A stretch of 64,000 bases of DNA from Eumeta japonica (GCA_005406025.1 BGZK01001555.1:1-64000); one strand, 5' to 3'; counted from the first letter of the stretch, positions 34,544 to 47,480 are shown. The notes: a model not told the origin generated them from the letters alone. A program made the numbers and translations.

Positions 34544-35623
34544 TTATACTGTTTAACAAAAGGAACCTGGCCATTTTATATAATGAAACTATTCGACTGC
34601 TTACTAAGTAGATTTTTTGACCATATGTGCAACCACAAAATATTTATAGAATTTATGTTTTTTTTATTTTCCAATTTATAACGACTTTAAAGAGGAAAAT
34701 AACAATTTGATACCTAATTTTCTAAAATATAGTTTTAACGTAACCGCAATAGTCTTGCAAATGTTGCAATATTTTCATTATTATAGTAATAAATAGTGTT
34801 TAATTCAATAAATAAGCTTTGATAGTTCGCAACGAATATTAAACGATATATAATAAATTACAAGTTTAATACACAACGTGTATTTAAACTTTATAGTTTT
34901 ATACTCCCGATAGCCTCGCTTACGTGTGACCGGCGGTGGTACCGCGTGCGGGCGGCCGACGCGCCGCTCGTACCCCGTTCGCATTGGACAATAGCTCTGC
35001 ATAAATGCATTCATATGTCTACTGTAGACTTCCTTATACTGTGATACAAATAACGTACAACCTACACAGCTATATATTCAATATATTTTAACACTCAGAA
35101 ATTAAACAACAATACTTTTCTGACTCGTTCAATTTTCAACACGACGCACTTTTACTAAACTTTGTACTTGTACACCTTTTTATGCAATGACAATATTATT
35201 ATGAACATTTGATACCATTTTTCACAGATAAACAGCAAGTTTTTAGTATCATTTTTGAATTTTTGAGCTTTCATCGTATTAACACTTTATGGCATCCAGA
35301 GACTGCCATCTTAGATATTGTTTAACCGTCAACAGCAATGGCAACATTTTAGTTTTATGATTTGATGTTCAACACAAGCGCCTTTGATACAGTTGACTAT
35401 GAAAATCACCAAAATTGTAAAGCGTGTATCGAGTTACGACTCTATAAAAGAGTTATACAGTTTACCCGCCGTGTTGAGCACAGACGGGTAAATACATCGC
35501 CGTGAGCCGTCCGTCTGCAGCAGCCATGTATCTTCGCTGACAAAGACCTAAGATAGTATTATGAATTCGACTGGAGGAGCTGCAGATCAACCCTGTACAC
35601 GTCCAAACACTCGGTTAGAGTAG

Positions 35624-35637
35624 TTATGACGTCATAA
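35624..35637. promoter_or_regulatory. 14-bp palindrome containing a CRE (tgacgtca)
   Basis: ttatgacgtcataa is a perfect palindrome centred on the CREB/ATF consensus. It lies in a less AT-rich block that also has a ggcgcgcggcgg patch 30 bp on. Regulatory use is inferred from the motif only. Confidence 0.35.
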
Positions 35638-36539
35638 TTACGTAGGCAGAGGGCGCGCGGCGGTAAATCTTCTCGTCCTGACGTAGTTTTAAGTCTACAG
35701 AATCGATGTGCTTGTACTTTGTATAGTATTATCCTAAAACATTGATTACGAACGTGTTTGTGATAGAGATCTTATTAGTCAAGAAGAATTTAAAGCTAGT
35801 ATCGTCGCACGTGTGGACAAAAAAATTGTACAAAAACGAATAGAGTCGACAACTTACCACGACATAAATCGACCACGAAATCTATTCACAGTCAGAATTT
35901 TTAAAATTGCCGATTACTCGTCCGAGTAGCGTGTATTACGGGACATCAAATTGCCCTTTTAGCGTAGAAATAAATTATGCAAAACGCCACGGGGGCGCGT
36001 CGCTGCAGCGCTAATGAAATACCCCCCCGTCGCCCCGTCCCGCGCGCGCCCTGCGCGACCCCGACATCCTCGCCCCGAATGAAGTCGTTCATATTGCACT
36101 CGAACATTTATTTCAATTTGCACTAATTGAGAATAAATAGAGATCACTTTCGGTATACCTACGCTTTTAATTCAATCTTTCTCCCGCCTAATATTAGCTT
36201 ATCATACATCTACTCGAAATAATTAGAAAAATGTTTTCTTTTAAAATGGAACACACTGACACGTTGAAGACTTATGTGTCTATGGTAACAAAAAAGGGCC
36301 CCTTTTAATGATGAAACAGCCCGTCGGTAAGTGAACAATGTTGTGTCTAATTACACTTTTTTTTAGTTCTCTTTATACTTCGGGCGGTACAAATTTTTTG
36401 AAGTTTACTCCTAAAGAATCAATTTTACATAAGGCCCCCCCGGTACGGAAATTTTATGAGAGAAATACAACGCGAACGTCATCTGAAAAGCGTTATTAGA
36501 CTTTACTCCTTAAGAATCCATTTTTTAACGCCGCGTTCA

Positions 36540-36602
36540 ATGGTTGCGTGGCCGAATGGTCTAGGGCGCCGGTTTAACCCTGGCCGTACAAGGGCCACAC
36601 GC
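36540..36602 (+). pseudogene. degenerate tRNA-like sequence
   Basis: gcgtggccgaatggtctagg followed by gcgccggtttaa resembles the 5' half of a type II tRNA (Leu/Ser-like D arm). The 3' half (ccctggccgtacaagggcca) lacks a proper B box. It could be a tRNA pseudogene or SINE remnant. Confidence 0.4.
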
Positions 36603-37500
36603 CAGTCACGAAATACCGCCACAGACCTATTTCATGTACTTTTCATACATTTCACATGGACTCGCCGGATACGGTTGTCGTTGGTGTCGCCACTCGCCAA
36701 ATCGTCGCTGCTCGCTCCCTGTGGCGGGAATAGACGCCTAGACGCCGACACAAAACGCCGACACGCGTCACTGCGCGATACCACACCCCTCTCTAACTTC
36801 GCTTCAGTACGGCGGTATTTTTGTCTTCTACGACTACGTTTTTTTATCAGCAGCAGCGCAATCAAACCTTTTTCGTCGGAATCCATTACGATACTGTAAG
36901 CATGGGGCAAAAAAAGTAGCGGCCACCAACCGCAAGTGTCTACCACCAACCATAAGTAGCTGTCGCGCGCGTCAGCTACGTTTGTAGCCGTTTCTAGCTT
37001 CAGGTGGATGACGTTTGTGGTTGTCGCCTTTGGCCCGTGTATAGCCAGCAATGGCACCAGTCTCTTTGGAGGCAGCTCGACGACGGGGCGCCCTCGCCTT
37101 TTTAATAACTTTTTTACCCTGTACCAGGGTAAAATTTTCCTTAGAGTTTGAACCGTCCGATTTCGAACCTTTGTTGCTTGATGCTACGACTGTATTGTCG
37201 GAACCCGAATTAAAATTTTCGTTATCGTCCTCGTTTGAGCTACTCTTCCGCTTGCGTTTCCCATTACGAGACGCGGAGCGACTGGTAGAACTACTAGAAG
37301 CCTGGTTGAAGTGGATGACGTACAGCTCGAGGCGCGGCTCGAGACCGGAGTGGTTTTTTCTACTATTTTTGATAGAAGTTCGGTTGGACATTGGTAACCA
37401 ATTTTGGATAGTGCTTCTTCAAGCGTCTTACGGATTAACTTGTGCGATACCGGAACCGGATCTACCGACCGGTGTTATTTTCCATTATGGACTTTATATA
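36540..37500 (-). pseudogene. unidentified transposon-like remnant, Ser/Lys-rich frame
   Basis: On the minus strand a frame starting near 37391 reads SSSSTSRSASRNGKRKRKSS then acidic and Ser/Asn-rich sequence and KENFTLVQGKKVIKKARAPR. A second frame from 36894 reads MDSDEKGLIALLLIKKRSRR followed by RQKYRRTEAKLE. The second resembles the N-terminus of PIF/Harbinger transposases; the first resembles a nucleic-acid-binding accessory or ORF1 protein. Both resemblances are weak. No intact gene is present. Confidence 0.3.
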
Positions 37501-37599
37501 AACTACGCAATGTGAACGAACAGACAATTAAATATATAATTGTAGTAATTTTAATATAGTTAATTAATTAAAACAGCCAACCAGACCGGTCAAAAAAAT

Positions 37600-39110
37600 T
37601 TGGCCCTTTTTAATATGCCACCAATATGGTCTGCATAGGATTTTCTACAGCGACCTTTTCCGACTGTCATAAACATTCGCTCTAAAGATTTGTTTTGTCA
37701 CTCTACTTTAATTCATCCGTTCCAGATGGCCGAACCACCGCAACATACCTCTTTCCACAGGAGTCACTACATCTTTTTTCAAACCACACCGCTCTCTAAC
37801 GTCACTGTTCTTACATCTATCTTTCCAAGACTCTCAATACACTACGTAGAGATCGCCTCTTCACCACGTTGATCCTTGAGCCAAACACGCTTGTTGTGAG
37901 ACGCTTTTAATATTCATTATAGCAAGAAAGGCCCCATTCACTTTATTTCCCGCATTCACTTTGTCTTCGATATCTCTATCATATTTACTATCATTTGTAA
38001 ACAGCTACCTAAATATACAAATTCCATCACTTATTCGACTCTCTCACCTTATATATACACATACATTCAGTAAAGCTTTCGTCCCTTTCGAACACCATCA
38101 CATTTACTTTCATACCTCTATTCTCAACAGAATCTTCATTGTAGTTACCACCTCCTTCAGCTCGCACGCCGACAGCGCAAGGATTACTTGGTCGTCGGTG
38201 TACAGAAGGCTTTTGACAGACCGCTCATCCATCCTTAGTCCACACTCATACTCTTTCAAATCATACAAACAGTTATCCATGAATAGACTGAATAGGAACG
38301 GTGAAGCTACTCCTCCCTGTTTGACACTCTGACGACTGCGAATGCCAAACCAGTCAATGTACACCCCATTTATTCTACGCAAACACTGGAGTTTCTGTAT
38401 AAGGATTGCAGTGCCTGTATCAATCCGCTACTCACACCATGCATGGATAGGGTTTTCCATAGATTGTTTCTTTTTACTCTGTCATAAGCTTTTTCCAGGT
38501 CTTTAAAATTAAAGAAAACCTTTTGAGCGTTGGTAACAATCTTTTGTTTTGCAGAGAAAAAAACTTCCGTATACCACATCCTTTTTCGAAGTCCCGCTTG
38601 TACATCTCAGATCTTGTTTCCAGTCTTATTCACAATTCTTTCAATAATGATTTTCGCACACAGTTGGCCAAAGACGCTGAGGAGGCTTATAGAGCGGTAA
38701 TTTGTACAAGCCTGCCGTGAGGTTTGCGCGAATATTTTATAAATAAATATAATGACGGCTTTACACCAGTCATTAGGTACCCTATGGCTTTTTTAGCATT
38801 TATTAAAGAGCTGGTACAGCAGGCATACCACTATACCCCCACCACCCCACAGCATCTCTGACGAAACTCGTATCATATTCGGCAGCTTTGATCCAACTTT
38901 CATATGTTTTAGTGCTTTTATAATTACATCCATCGTAATTTCCCTTTAATTTCCATCGTCAACCGTATATTCAGTTGTACATTGTTATCTGTAATGTATC
39001 GTCACAAGCATTCAAAGTAACTCTTCCAGCGCTCTCTCACACTATTTTCCACATTTAGTAAATGCCCATCATCGTCTCTTATTACATTTATACATAATGT
39101 CTCAGAATTA
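37600..39110 (-). pseudogene. degenerate non-LTR retrotransposon (LINE) reverse transcriptase
   Basis: Reading on the minus strand from about 39060: RERWKSYFECL, then after many stops motifs such as MKVGS, then VFFNFKDLEKAYDRVKRNNL at 38520-38460. Next come SRQSVKQGGVASPFLFSLFM at 38335-38280 and LLYTDDQVILALSA at 38205-38160. The C-terminal tail with ERGMLRWFGHLERMN lies near 37730 and ENPMQT near 37640. These are RT motifs 3 to 7 (F-x-D-LEKAYD; RQG-x-x-SP; Y-x-DD) of an RTE/CR1-like LINE common in insects. Frameshifts are frequent. Further tail pieces of the family lie at 31530 and 50640. Confidence 0.8.
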
Positions 39111-39779
39111 TCCCGGGAATTTTTACCACCTTACGTAATTTTTTGGTTTCCTCGGTTATAAAAACCTCTTATCAAATAAATAGGTGGTATCCAACTACAA
39201 TATTGGATACTGTTATATGAAATAAAAAGGACTGAGATTAGTACAAAATCTCCAAAATCAGAGCTTAATTTCGACTTTGTTTCTGATAGAAAACTGGCGA
39301 CGACTGAGTATGGTATGACCATTGAAGCGATGTTTTCACGATTCGTAAGTCACGTATCTACCGACGTTCGCGTATCGCATTTTAGTTACCAGAAGCACGT
39401 AAAATAGATTACCAAAAACAATTTTTAATATCTCATAAATATTCCATTTATTCTTAACATTAATTTAAACAATGGAAGTAAGAAATTAAAAAAAATATAT
39501 CACGCACTTTTTAGCAATAAGAAAACGATATAATCGCGATCTTTAAAAAAAATTGATTACTTTTTCTCAAATTTGCATTTTTTTTAAACTTTAACTGTTA
39601 ACAAAAAAAATTTAAAACTATTTTTTTGTAATTCTTTCAATGAGAATCTATTATATATTATAGCTATCTAAAAATGGACTCAAGAAGTGAAAACAATCTC
39701 AGATTTGCATTTTAATAATTATCCAGATTTTTATATAAATATGAATTAATAACAAAAAATCTTTACTTTTTTTCCTTTA
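39111..39779. other. AT-rich spacer between two LINEs
   Basis: Very AT-rich sequence with poly-A and poly-T runs between two oppositely oriented LINE remnants. No feature was recognised. Confidence 0.6.
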
Positions 39780-41420
39780 ATTGTATTAATTTTACGTTTT
39801 TTTTTCCTTTTTGGCTCACCATTTTTGGTTCTTTTTTGCTTGAAAATTATTAGTTTTTATTATCAAAATGCTAATAGATATAAAACTAAAACTACTGAGT
39901 TTTATCTTAGTGCATTGAATTTTAACTATGATGCTGTACGCCTTACTGAAACAAATTTAGACGATTCTCTATTTGAGGGTGAAATGTTTGACTCGCGGTA
40001 TAGCGTCTTTCGTAGGGCCCGTTTCACTACTTCTATAACCAAAAAATGTGCCGGCGGTGTTCTCATGGCTAATAAGAAAAACTTGCATGTTATTCGTCAA
40101 ACCTCATGGGAGGTAGTAGAGGACATTTGGATTAGTACATTACCAAATAACAACAGCAATTCTATAATAAATATTTGTGTATGTTGTTTGCCCAATCACT
40201 TATCGAATGACAGTGTTGCTATGTTTTACAATAACTGTCAAAAAATAATTCTCAACACTAAGGAACATTGTGAATTTGAGCTGATTGGTGATTTCAATAC
40301 CCATCACTTAACATGGATCCGTTCTACTGACTCTTGTTCCCTTACTGCCACGGATCCTGTTGACAAAAGGGCTCATCACCTTGTTGACTTCATGCATCTT
40401 TGTCACATGTCTCAATTCAACAAAATCCGCAATATAAATAAACGATATCCAGATTTAGTCCTTGCTAGTTTTAGTGAACTCAATGTTACAGGTGCTGGCA
40501 GTATGTGTCCTTTGGACTTGCATCACCCGGCTCTTAGTACCGATGTTAGATAGCCTAAGGCGTATAAACTTGTTATCCCTAATAACAATAATCGCCTAAA
40601 CTTCAGGAAAAGTGACTATAACAAAATTCGCTCAGGTTAAGTAAATAGAGATTGACTTGGATTGTTCTCGTCACATGATATCGATGTTTGCATTGAGGTT
40701 TTTTATTGTACTCTTGAAACTGTAATAAAAAATATACGCCATTAACACGTAATTGTTTACAAAAATACTCTGTCTGGTACAATCACGCACTAATACGAAT
40801 ACAAACTTTCAGATTCTGTACCACAACGTAAAATCGTAGTCAAGGATCTTGGTATTCTTTTTGATGATAAGCTTACCTTCCCGCCACATTATGACTACAT
40901 CGTCAAAAAGGATAATATGCTGCTTGGAATACAATAGAATTCAAGAAGTATCACAGTTTTTTAATTATATATCAAAAGTATCACGGAGTATGGTAGCTCG
41001 ATATGGTCTCCTCGCCACAACACTCATATTAAGCACATTGAAAGTGTACAAAGAAAGTGTGTCGCAATCTTGCCTTTTCGTCAGAATCTTGGCCGCTTCT
41101 TCACTGACTATTTTCAAAGATGCTCTGTATTTAAAGTATAATTACTGGAAGCACGTCATAAGCAAACTAGGCCTATTTGTCTAGACAAAATTGTACACCC
41201 CTCGATAGACTCGCCTGCGTTATTATCATTGCTGAATTTTGATACTCTTCATAAATTTTGAACATTCAGGACATTGTCATTGCAAACCCACAAAAACAAT
41301 ACGTCCTTTTACAATTCTATCACCAGAATGACCCGTCCGTAATGTGGATTGTGTGTGCTTTATTTTGTTTTTCAATTTTTATGTAAATTTTTGTTCTCGC
41401 TTTTTTATTTAGTTTATTGT
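39780..41420 (+). pseudogene. jockey/CR1-like LINE with endonuclease and C-terminal end but deleted RT
   Basis: A 242-codon open frame at 39825-40553 encodes an APE-type endonuclease. It has YYQNANRYKTKTTEFYLSAL, LTETNLDDS, LIGDFNTHHLTW and a worn S-D-H-like LDLHHPAL end. From 40813 another frame reads DSVPQRKIVVKDLGILFDDK followed by LTFPPHYDYIV, then EYGSSIWSPRHNTHIKHIES and VQRKCVAILPF. That is the conserved region after the RT domain. The RT itself, about 1.2 kb in complete elements, is missing; only about 260 bp separate the two parts. It is therefore an internally deleted copy. The endonuclease frame is fairly intact, suggesting moderate age. Confidence 0.8.
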
Positions 41421-42649
41421 ATTATGTATACTTTAGTTCTAAGCATGCTGTGCACACATATTTAACGATTACAGTCTAGATCAACTTTTATATTTATTAT
41501 ATCTTCCCATACAATTTTATAATGGTTGGAATGTGTTTTGCGTACTCTTAGATAAAAAAAATGTACATCGTTTAAAATTTACTTAATTAACAATAGCATA
41601 ACCAATTGAAAAAATGGCGGAAACAATTTTTTCTGTCGGATTATTATTCTTTCATGTTTCCCAGTGGTGCCTAACTTTTTTCATTCCTAAATATTCATAT
41701 TTAGTTAATTAAACAAATTTTTTTGTTAACATGTAGAGAACGTGAAGTGCCCGCGGCCGCCGCGCCGCCCGTTTCTTGCCCTATTTCCACTGCGCTATTA
41801 AAATTATAAATATTGGTCGTATAATTGGCGGAATTAAACTTAATTTTGGGAATTTTTCACCTATTTTAGGATCTTTTTTCAAATTTTAAACACATCAATT
41901 ATTTTTTGAGGTATTTGCTAAAAACCAAACTTCTCATTTTTTACTAAATTATTTACAATTTTTGCAATTTTTTCGAACGGGATTTGGTATTTTGCAAAAA
42001 GTTTCAAGATATTATTCCAAATCGAATAACACCTCGATCATAACTATTCACCTATTGTATAATCAAATACAATCGTAACTAAGGAGTAAACTCCAGTCGT
42101 CCATCGGAGCTGACACACACACAATTTTTTGCACGTAGGCACTGTGACCACTGACAGCTCATACTTTTCTTTTCACTCAGTTACTTATAAATGCGTTTTC
42201 AAACACGATATGAATAGCCAAAATATTTTTTATTTTTTTTATGATAAAGTATTCTTTTTCTATCTTTCCGTTTCATATATAACGATATTAATTTTTTTTT
42301 TGTATAAACACAATTTCTTCTGTTTATTCTGCAGCATCTCTCGGCTACAACTTCGTATAGAAAAAGCCGATAAATTAGGCAAATGTTCTTATAAAATTCA
42401 TTACTTTGATGTAAATTTATTTAACTGAGCTTCGTTTCGCAAAAGCAAACGAGTTTTCGGCCGATTTCTAGGGTGTTTCGATGAAGCTCGGCTGACGATG
42501 GCGCCGTTAACCTTTCGCGCCGCCCGCCCGTGAACTTTATCGTTTGAGTCTATTGTCGATCGGCAATTCGATTTCCTCTTCCAGTGACAAGTATAGATCG
42601 GGGAGAGATTCGGTCTGTAGATTTTTTTTTACAGAATTTACAAGATCGC
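41421..42649. other. AT-rich non-coding stretch with one GC islet
   Basis: The islet cgcggccgccgcgccgcccg at about 41752-41771 is the only GC-rich patch. Another less AT-rich stretch is at 42420-42560. No gene or repeat family was recognised. Confidence 0.6.
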
Positions 42650-42870
42650 GGCCGTCCGTGGACACTGGTAACTCAAGAGGAGTCACTGTAGTGCTTTACT
42701 GGCATTTTATAGAAGGAATAGGATACACCAGTGAGACACCACCGAAACTCTCACTCGCCGGATGAAACGCATCAGCGGAAGCTGCTACCTCACGTCTATA
42801 TTCTGTGAGAGTGTGATATCTCATCGTTCGTATCGGTCACAGCATGGCTCTACCACATTAGCTATACGAG
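42650..42870 (-). repeat. R1-rep family copy 5
   Basis: The blocks actctcactcgccggatgaa, gcatcagcggaagctgctac and gagtgtgatatctcatcg are the reverse complement of the copies at 17670, 20400 and 21560. They match the copy at 5240 directly. Confidence 0.7.
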
Positions 42871-45380
42871 ACCTGATAGAGACAGTATAATCTACAACTT
42901 TATGTATAAAGATTTCAGGTTCTGTTGGAGAGTAAAATATATGCGTATAGGTTTTTTATAGGTTCGCGGCTTATATGTACTTAAAGTACTTTGTTATCAA
43001 ATAGTGAATTATTTACGGATGATATGAATTAAGTATTGTATTCAGATAGGTCCATACCGTATAGCAGCATGCGATCAATCGGATATTTTGAACAGTTAAT
43101 GTTGACAGTGTACACGCTCGAATCGGAGCGATGAAAATACTAAACAGTCCATACATTGCCTGTCAAATCTTACTAACTACGTTTACAGATTACATTTCTA
43201 CTTATGGCGCAACCCATATCTGTAAAAATATTTGTTTAAAAATAAAAAAATCCGATAATACGATAACTCAATTTCGACGCTGCCGAAAGCGTTTAAAACC
43301 CCAGTTAGAGCGACAACAAAGGTTGTGCCGTGAGATGACTCGGCGACTTGACATCGTTTGATTCGGCGTTCTCTGCGAAAGCACGAACGGCGACGGGGCG
43401 GCCGGCGCGGCGCGCGCCAAAATCGATTACGCGACCCCACCGCGCCGCCGTAGGGTGACCATTTCTAACCCGTAGCTGAAATAAATACATATTAATTTAT
43501 GACTCTATTTATTTGACGTCGCGTTGAAGAATCAAAACTTTTAGGATCCTTGAAGAAGGAGAACGCGTTCTTAAAGTTATCTAATTAAAGAGGATAACAT
43601 TCGGACTATTAGTTTGTTATTATTTGTTAATTCAACAGATATTTAAAATTCTGAATTCAATGATAGGTAGAAGGATGAAGTTCAAAAATGAGTTTTGTTT
43701 ATAAACCGTTAAAAAGATCCTTTTTTTTATAACAAATATTATTTAAAGGTCGGCCAATCTCGCTTTGCCGCATCTGTCAATCGTGTTACTTTATTCATTT
43801 ATAAAACATCAGATATTTGTTTAGCGGGCTCCTCATATAATAATATAGTGTGCTAAAAATGGCAGCCAATGATTTCAATTAATTTAATCATTTGAACAGT
43901 CTATAGTTTGGCTCCCAAAAAATGGCACACAAAGAATTCGTACTAATGCTAATAAATATATTACGTTCGCGTCATGCGCTATTTTTAAAAGACTGCTGAA
44001 ACAAGATAGCCGTTTTAAATTATACGTATAACAAAAAAAAATGGTAATGCTACTTTAGTATTTATTCATTAACTTTTTCCTCAAACCAAACGGTCCGACT
44101 ATTCCAAAACGCGTAGTCACCCTACCGAGAACAAGTTAATGACGAGAAGCTTTGCATCTCGGCCGCTACACGAGCGATGCCTAGTTCCACAGACAGACAG
44201 AGCGACACCGGTAGTGCACAATTAATACCTCCGCTGAGCGGGTGCACCGCACTGCAAGGAATAATGAACTATCTATATTTACTTATGCGGTTGAGTTGTA
44301 ATGATTGATCATAATGACGTCGTTGCTAAGAGCTATAAGCATAAAGCATCACACATACAGCGTCCCTGTCTGGCCGGAGCTGGTCGGTGACGTGTTACGG
44401 TACAATTATCACAATGATTATAATTTTAGTTATATTTATGAATGTGCAACATAATATTTTAATAATATATTATTACACAGTGGTGTCCCATAAGGTTTTT
44501 ATATGTCGACTTGTACAGGCGATCGCGTAACACTGTTTTGGTAGCGCGTCGTCTGAAGCGTAACAAAGCGCAGTTTGTGCAATATCACTAAAACGTCAAC
44601 GACAATGAAGTAATGACGTAGCCAAAGCAAATACGTCACCGCGAGTTCTGACGGTTACTTGCCGACGTATCATTAAAATGTTACCGATGATACCTTATTA
44701 GAGCACAAGGTACCAACCGTTAGAACGTTACTGTATATAGAGTAATGTCAAAAACTCCACGCCCTTTCGGATGGAATACGAGGTGACATGCCATTGACGT
44801 ATCGTTTGAAGGTCTCCAAAAACGTCGTACCTGTCTAGTTTGAAGTATGTATGTCTTGTTAACGGGTATGAGTTACACCATGTATATCTCATCAACAATG
44901 CTATAACGCAAATCGTACTTTTTCCAGACGGTCACGAAATGAAAGTATTGTAGTGCATAATTGAACTGCATACGTCGATGCATCGTTGTGAACACCGTCA
45001 CGTCGTACCGCACAAAACGTGACACGAGTCGCCGGCCATTCGACATACACGGAATCGTGTCGTGACGTGTCGTGTCGCGTGTGAGGCGCGCCGCCGGCCG
45101 CGCCGTCGCTTCCGGCGGAGGCCTTTCAGCGCTGATTACACTCGTTCCGATGACGTCGAATTACGTCGCAAGATAAATGGTGCTCAGGACGTTACGAAAG
45201 TACCACCGATGGTATATAGTAAGGTCTATTCATTCGTATGTGGGTCATTCGCTTTACTAAAGAGCCGAAGCCGAAATCCAGTAAACCTATAGCGAACATG
45301 AAATATACCCTAAGTAGTTTTACCATACAATAGTTGTCCATGATATCCGCTTGTTAATGTCGTGTCGGGCTCGTATTACA
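42871..45380. other. non-coding stretch with CpG patches
   Basis: GC-rich blocks lie at 43370-43460 (gcggccggcgcggcgcgcgc) and 45050-45125 (repeated cgtgtcgtg and gccgccggccgcgcc). Arg-rich short frames across them look non-coding. No gene is recognised. Confidence 0.55.
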
Positions 45381-46580
45381 TAAGCGATTTACCTGAATTC
45401 AGGTGATTGAATCTAAAATATCCCCCCTCAGCCCTCACCCGCTCAGTGAGTAACAAGGGCTGCTAACATTAACATAACTCCTAGCCGATGACGTAGCAGT
45501 GGTCCATTTTTTTTCTAGATAAAAACTCATCGGACAATTCGCCCCTGGCCTCGAGAGTCGAGTCCGGCATCTTCTATTTCGGAGACGACGCTCTTGACTA
45601 TTCGGCCGCCGCCGCTTCCACGAAATCGATAATCTTGGGTTATAATCAATTTTTATCTCCAATCGTGATGGAAAAAAATCTGGACTAACAACGGTCGACC
45701 TCGACAGTCAGCTCCAAAACCTCACACAAATTTGCGCTCTCCTAGTATAAAATATTGCTTGAATTTTGGAGCTCTTCGAGGCCGAAAAAATCTAATCTGT
45801 ATTTTAAGGGATATATTCTTTTTGCAAACCATAAGGTATGGCGAAATAGGAGGCTGGGTTGCTTTCAGTGGAACAGCTAGTAAGTGTATGAATTGCGTGT
45901 AATATTGTTAATAGATTTATTCTTATATATTATCCCGTGAACAATGGAGTCACAAAATCCGCCCATCAAAAATTTAGAATCTTAACCAACAGAAACGATT
46001 GTTAATACCCTAATCGTTTTTAATTGTTTCGATTGTTTTTAATTGTTTCCGAGCCAGCGACCAACGCCGGGCGCATCGCAAGGCGCATGCGCATGTCGTA
46101 GTTTAAGAATCCCCGCCACTGCTTTGCTTCATTACACGGCTGACGGACGCCGCAGCGTGTGGCTGCATTTTGAGTTCGAGTTGGGAGTGGCGCGCGAAGA
46201 ACGCTGTGGCGAGGCGATGACGTGGCGGTGCGGCGTACGATCGCGTAGGTCGCAATTTCCACGAACAAGCCGTAGTCCTTTTCAGAACTGTCTTCAATAT
46301 TCGCACATACGTTGTAGGTCGCCACAAAAGACATAGAAGATTAACGAGACAAAAAATTATATAGTAATTTAAGAAAATACACTTATTTTTTAATTTTTTG
46401 ACAGAGGTAACTCTTGAAAGAATTGTTGTTCGATTTCAACCAGGTTTTCGGTATTCGACACAATATTATAAAGAATAGAGCTAATTAGCTCTACCGCAAT
46501 GAAAGCTTTTGCTTTAAAAAAATCTCTGAAAGGCGATTGACCTTACCCGCCATCCCTAAAGCTTCCACGTATCATTTTTA
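45381..46580. other. non-coding stretch
   Basis: It holds the 14-bp palindrome acctgaattcaggt at 45391-45404 and a GC-rich stretch at 46045-46260 with open frames on both strands (74-104 codons) and no domain. Nothing further is recognised. Confidence 0.5.
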
Positions 46581-46584
46581 TCGA

Positions 46585-46850
46585 TGTGTCTTTGAGCTCC
46601 TTGAGTTATAAATATTGTATATGTGCTTTTGAACTTTTCGAGTCCAGATATTTGAAATACGGTTAATTCTGCAGGCTATCCCTCAAAAATCTTAATATTT
46701 TTGAGCTCAAAGCTTTCCAAAATAAAGTACCAAAAAATTATTGGAGTTATCACGCTCAAAAGATAAATTTTAGCGCTTTTTCAAGCTCTCGAAGCTAAAA
46801 AATATAGTTCGAATGTGTTTTGAGCTTTTCGTGTATAAAAATGTATACAT
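46585..46850. repeat. loosely repeated ttgagct...cga motif
   Basis: Variants occur at 46591 (tttgagctccttgag), 46629 (ttgaacttttcgag), 46700 (tttgagctcaaagc), 46781 (tcaagctctcgaag) and 46818 (tttgagcttttcgtg), with an outlier at 45766 (ttggagctcttcgagg). The spacing is about 40-80 bp. It may be a decayed tandem repeat. Confidence 0.45.
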
Positions 46851-46959
46851 ATAAAACAGCTTTTTTTTTATTTTAAACTACTATACTCTTTAAATAGGTT
46901 TTTGGGTTTTGATCTGCTTTACGGCATTCGATGCAGTTTTTTTTTTAAAAAAAAAGATG

Positions 46960-47480
46960 ACAGCATACCAAACATCTGTTCATCAAGACGTTATTTCACA
47001 AGTTATTTTGAAAAACTCTTTTTTTTAATTGTTTGTTACTGACATCTCTTCAAAAAAAAAACAACGAATTTCAAAGAATTTTGCAGCTGGTCAGATGTTG
47101 GGATTTATCCTAAAGAATATTCTGAAAAAAAAAACCTTTTGAAAATTTTTTATTCTAGCAATATCTTTTACATAAATATAACAATTTTGATGCATTTAGC
47201 AACGCTCGTTTTTTAATGAGATTACTGGATAGATTTTGGAGCTTATCGGTAGAGTAGTTTACAAAATATTGTAAAATACCCTTTTTGAAAAATTGTCTCC
47301 AACGATATCTTTTGAAAAAGTCAACCAATTTTTATGCAGTTTATAGCAGTCGATGCGCCTGTTTAGGGAAAAGAGATGATTAGATTTTGGTATCGATCGG
47401 TAGAGTAGTCTAAAATTTAATTAAAAAAAATGTTTTTTCTGAAATCTTTATTTTTGAGATTTCTCAAAATCAACGTGACG
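46960..47480. repeat. divergent tandem-like repeat, about 150-bp units
   Basis: tagattttggagcttatcgg with tagagtagtttacaaaatat at 47231 recurs as tagattttggtatcgatcgg with tagagtagtctaaaatttaa at 47382. Each is preceded by caatttt(t/g)atgca and followed by a-rich and ttttt...gaaa segments. An earlier, weaker unit seems to start near 47060. No coding. Confidence 0.6.

Larger units (their letters stand above)
32476..36530. other. non-coding stretch
   Basis: It has overlapping short open frames at 33131-33693 on both strands (up to 131 codons) without recognisable domains. A 36-bp duplication lies at 34487-34543, a GC-rich block at 35460-35690 containing a CRE palindrome, and a CpG-rich patch at 35985-36075. 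No gene is supported. Confidence 0.5.

Noticed and set aside
36456..36899. 147-codon plus-strand frame
   Set aside because: It runs antisense to the transposon-like frames and over a tRNA-like segment, and its product has no domain.
45391..45404. 14-bp palindrome acctgaattcaggt giving CAG-GT on both strands
   Set aside because: No pyrimidine tract on either side, so it is not a ratchet site; a 14-bp palindrome can occur by chance in 64 kb.
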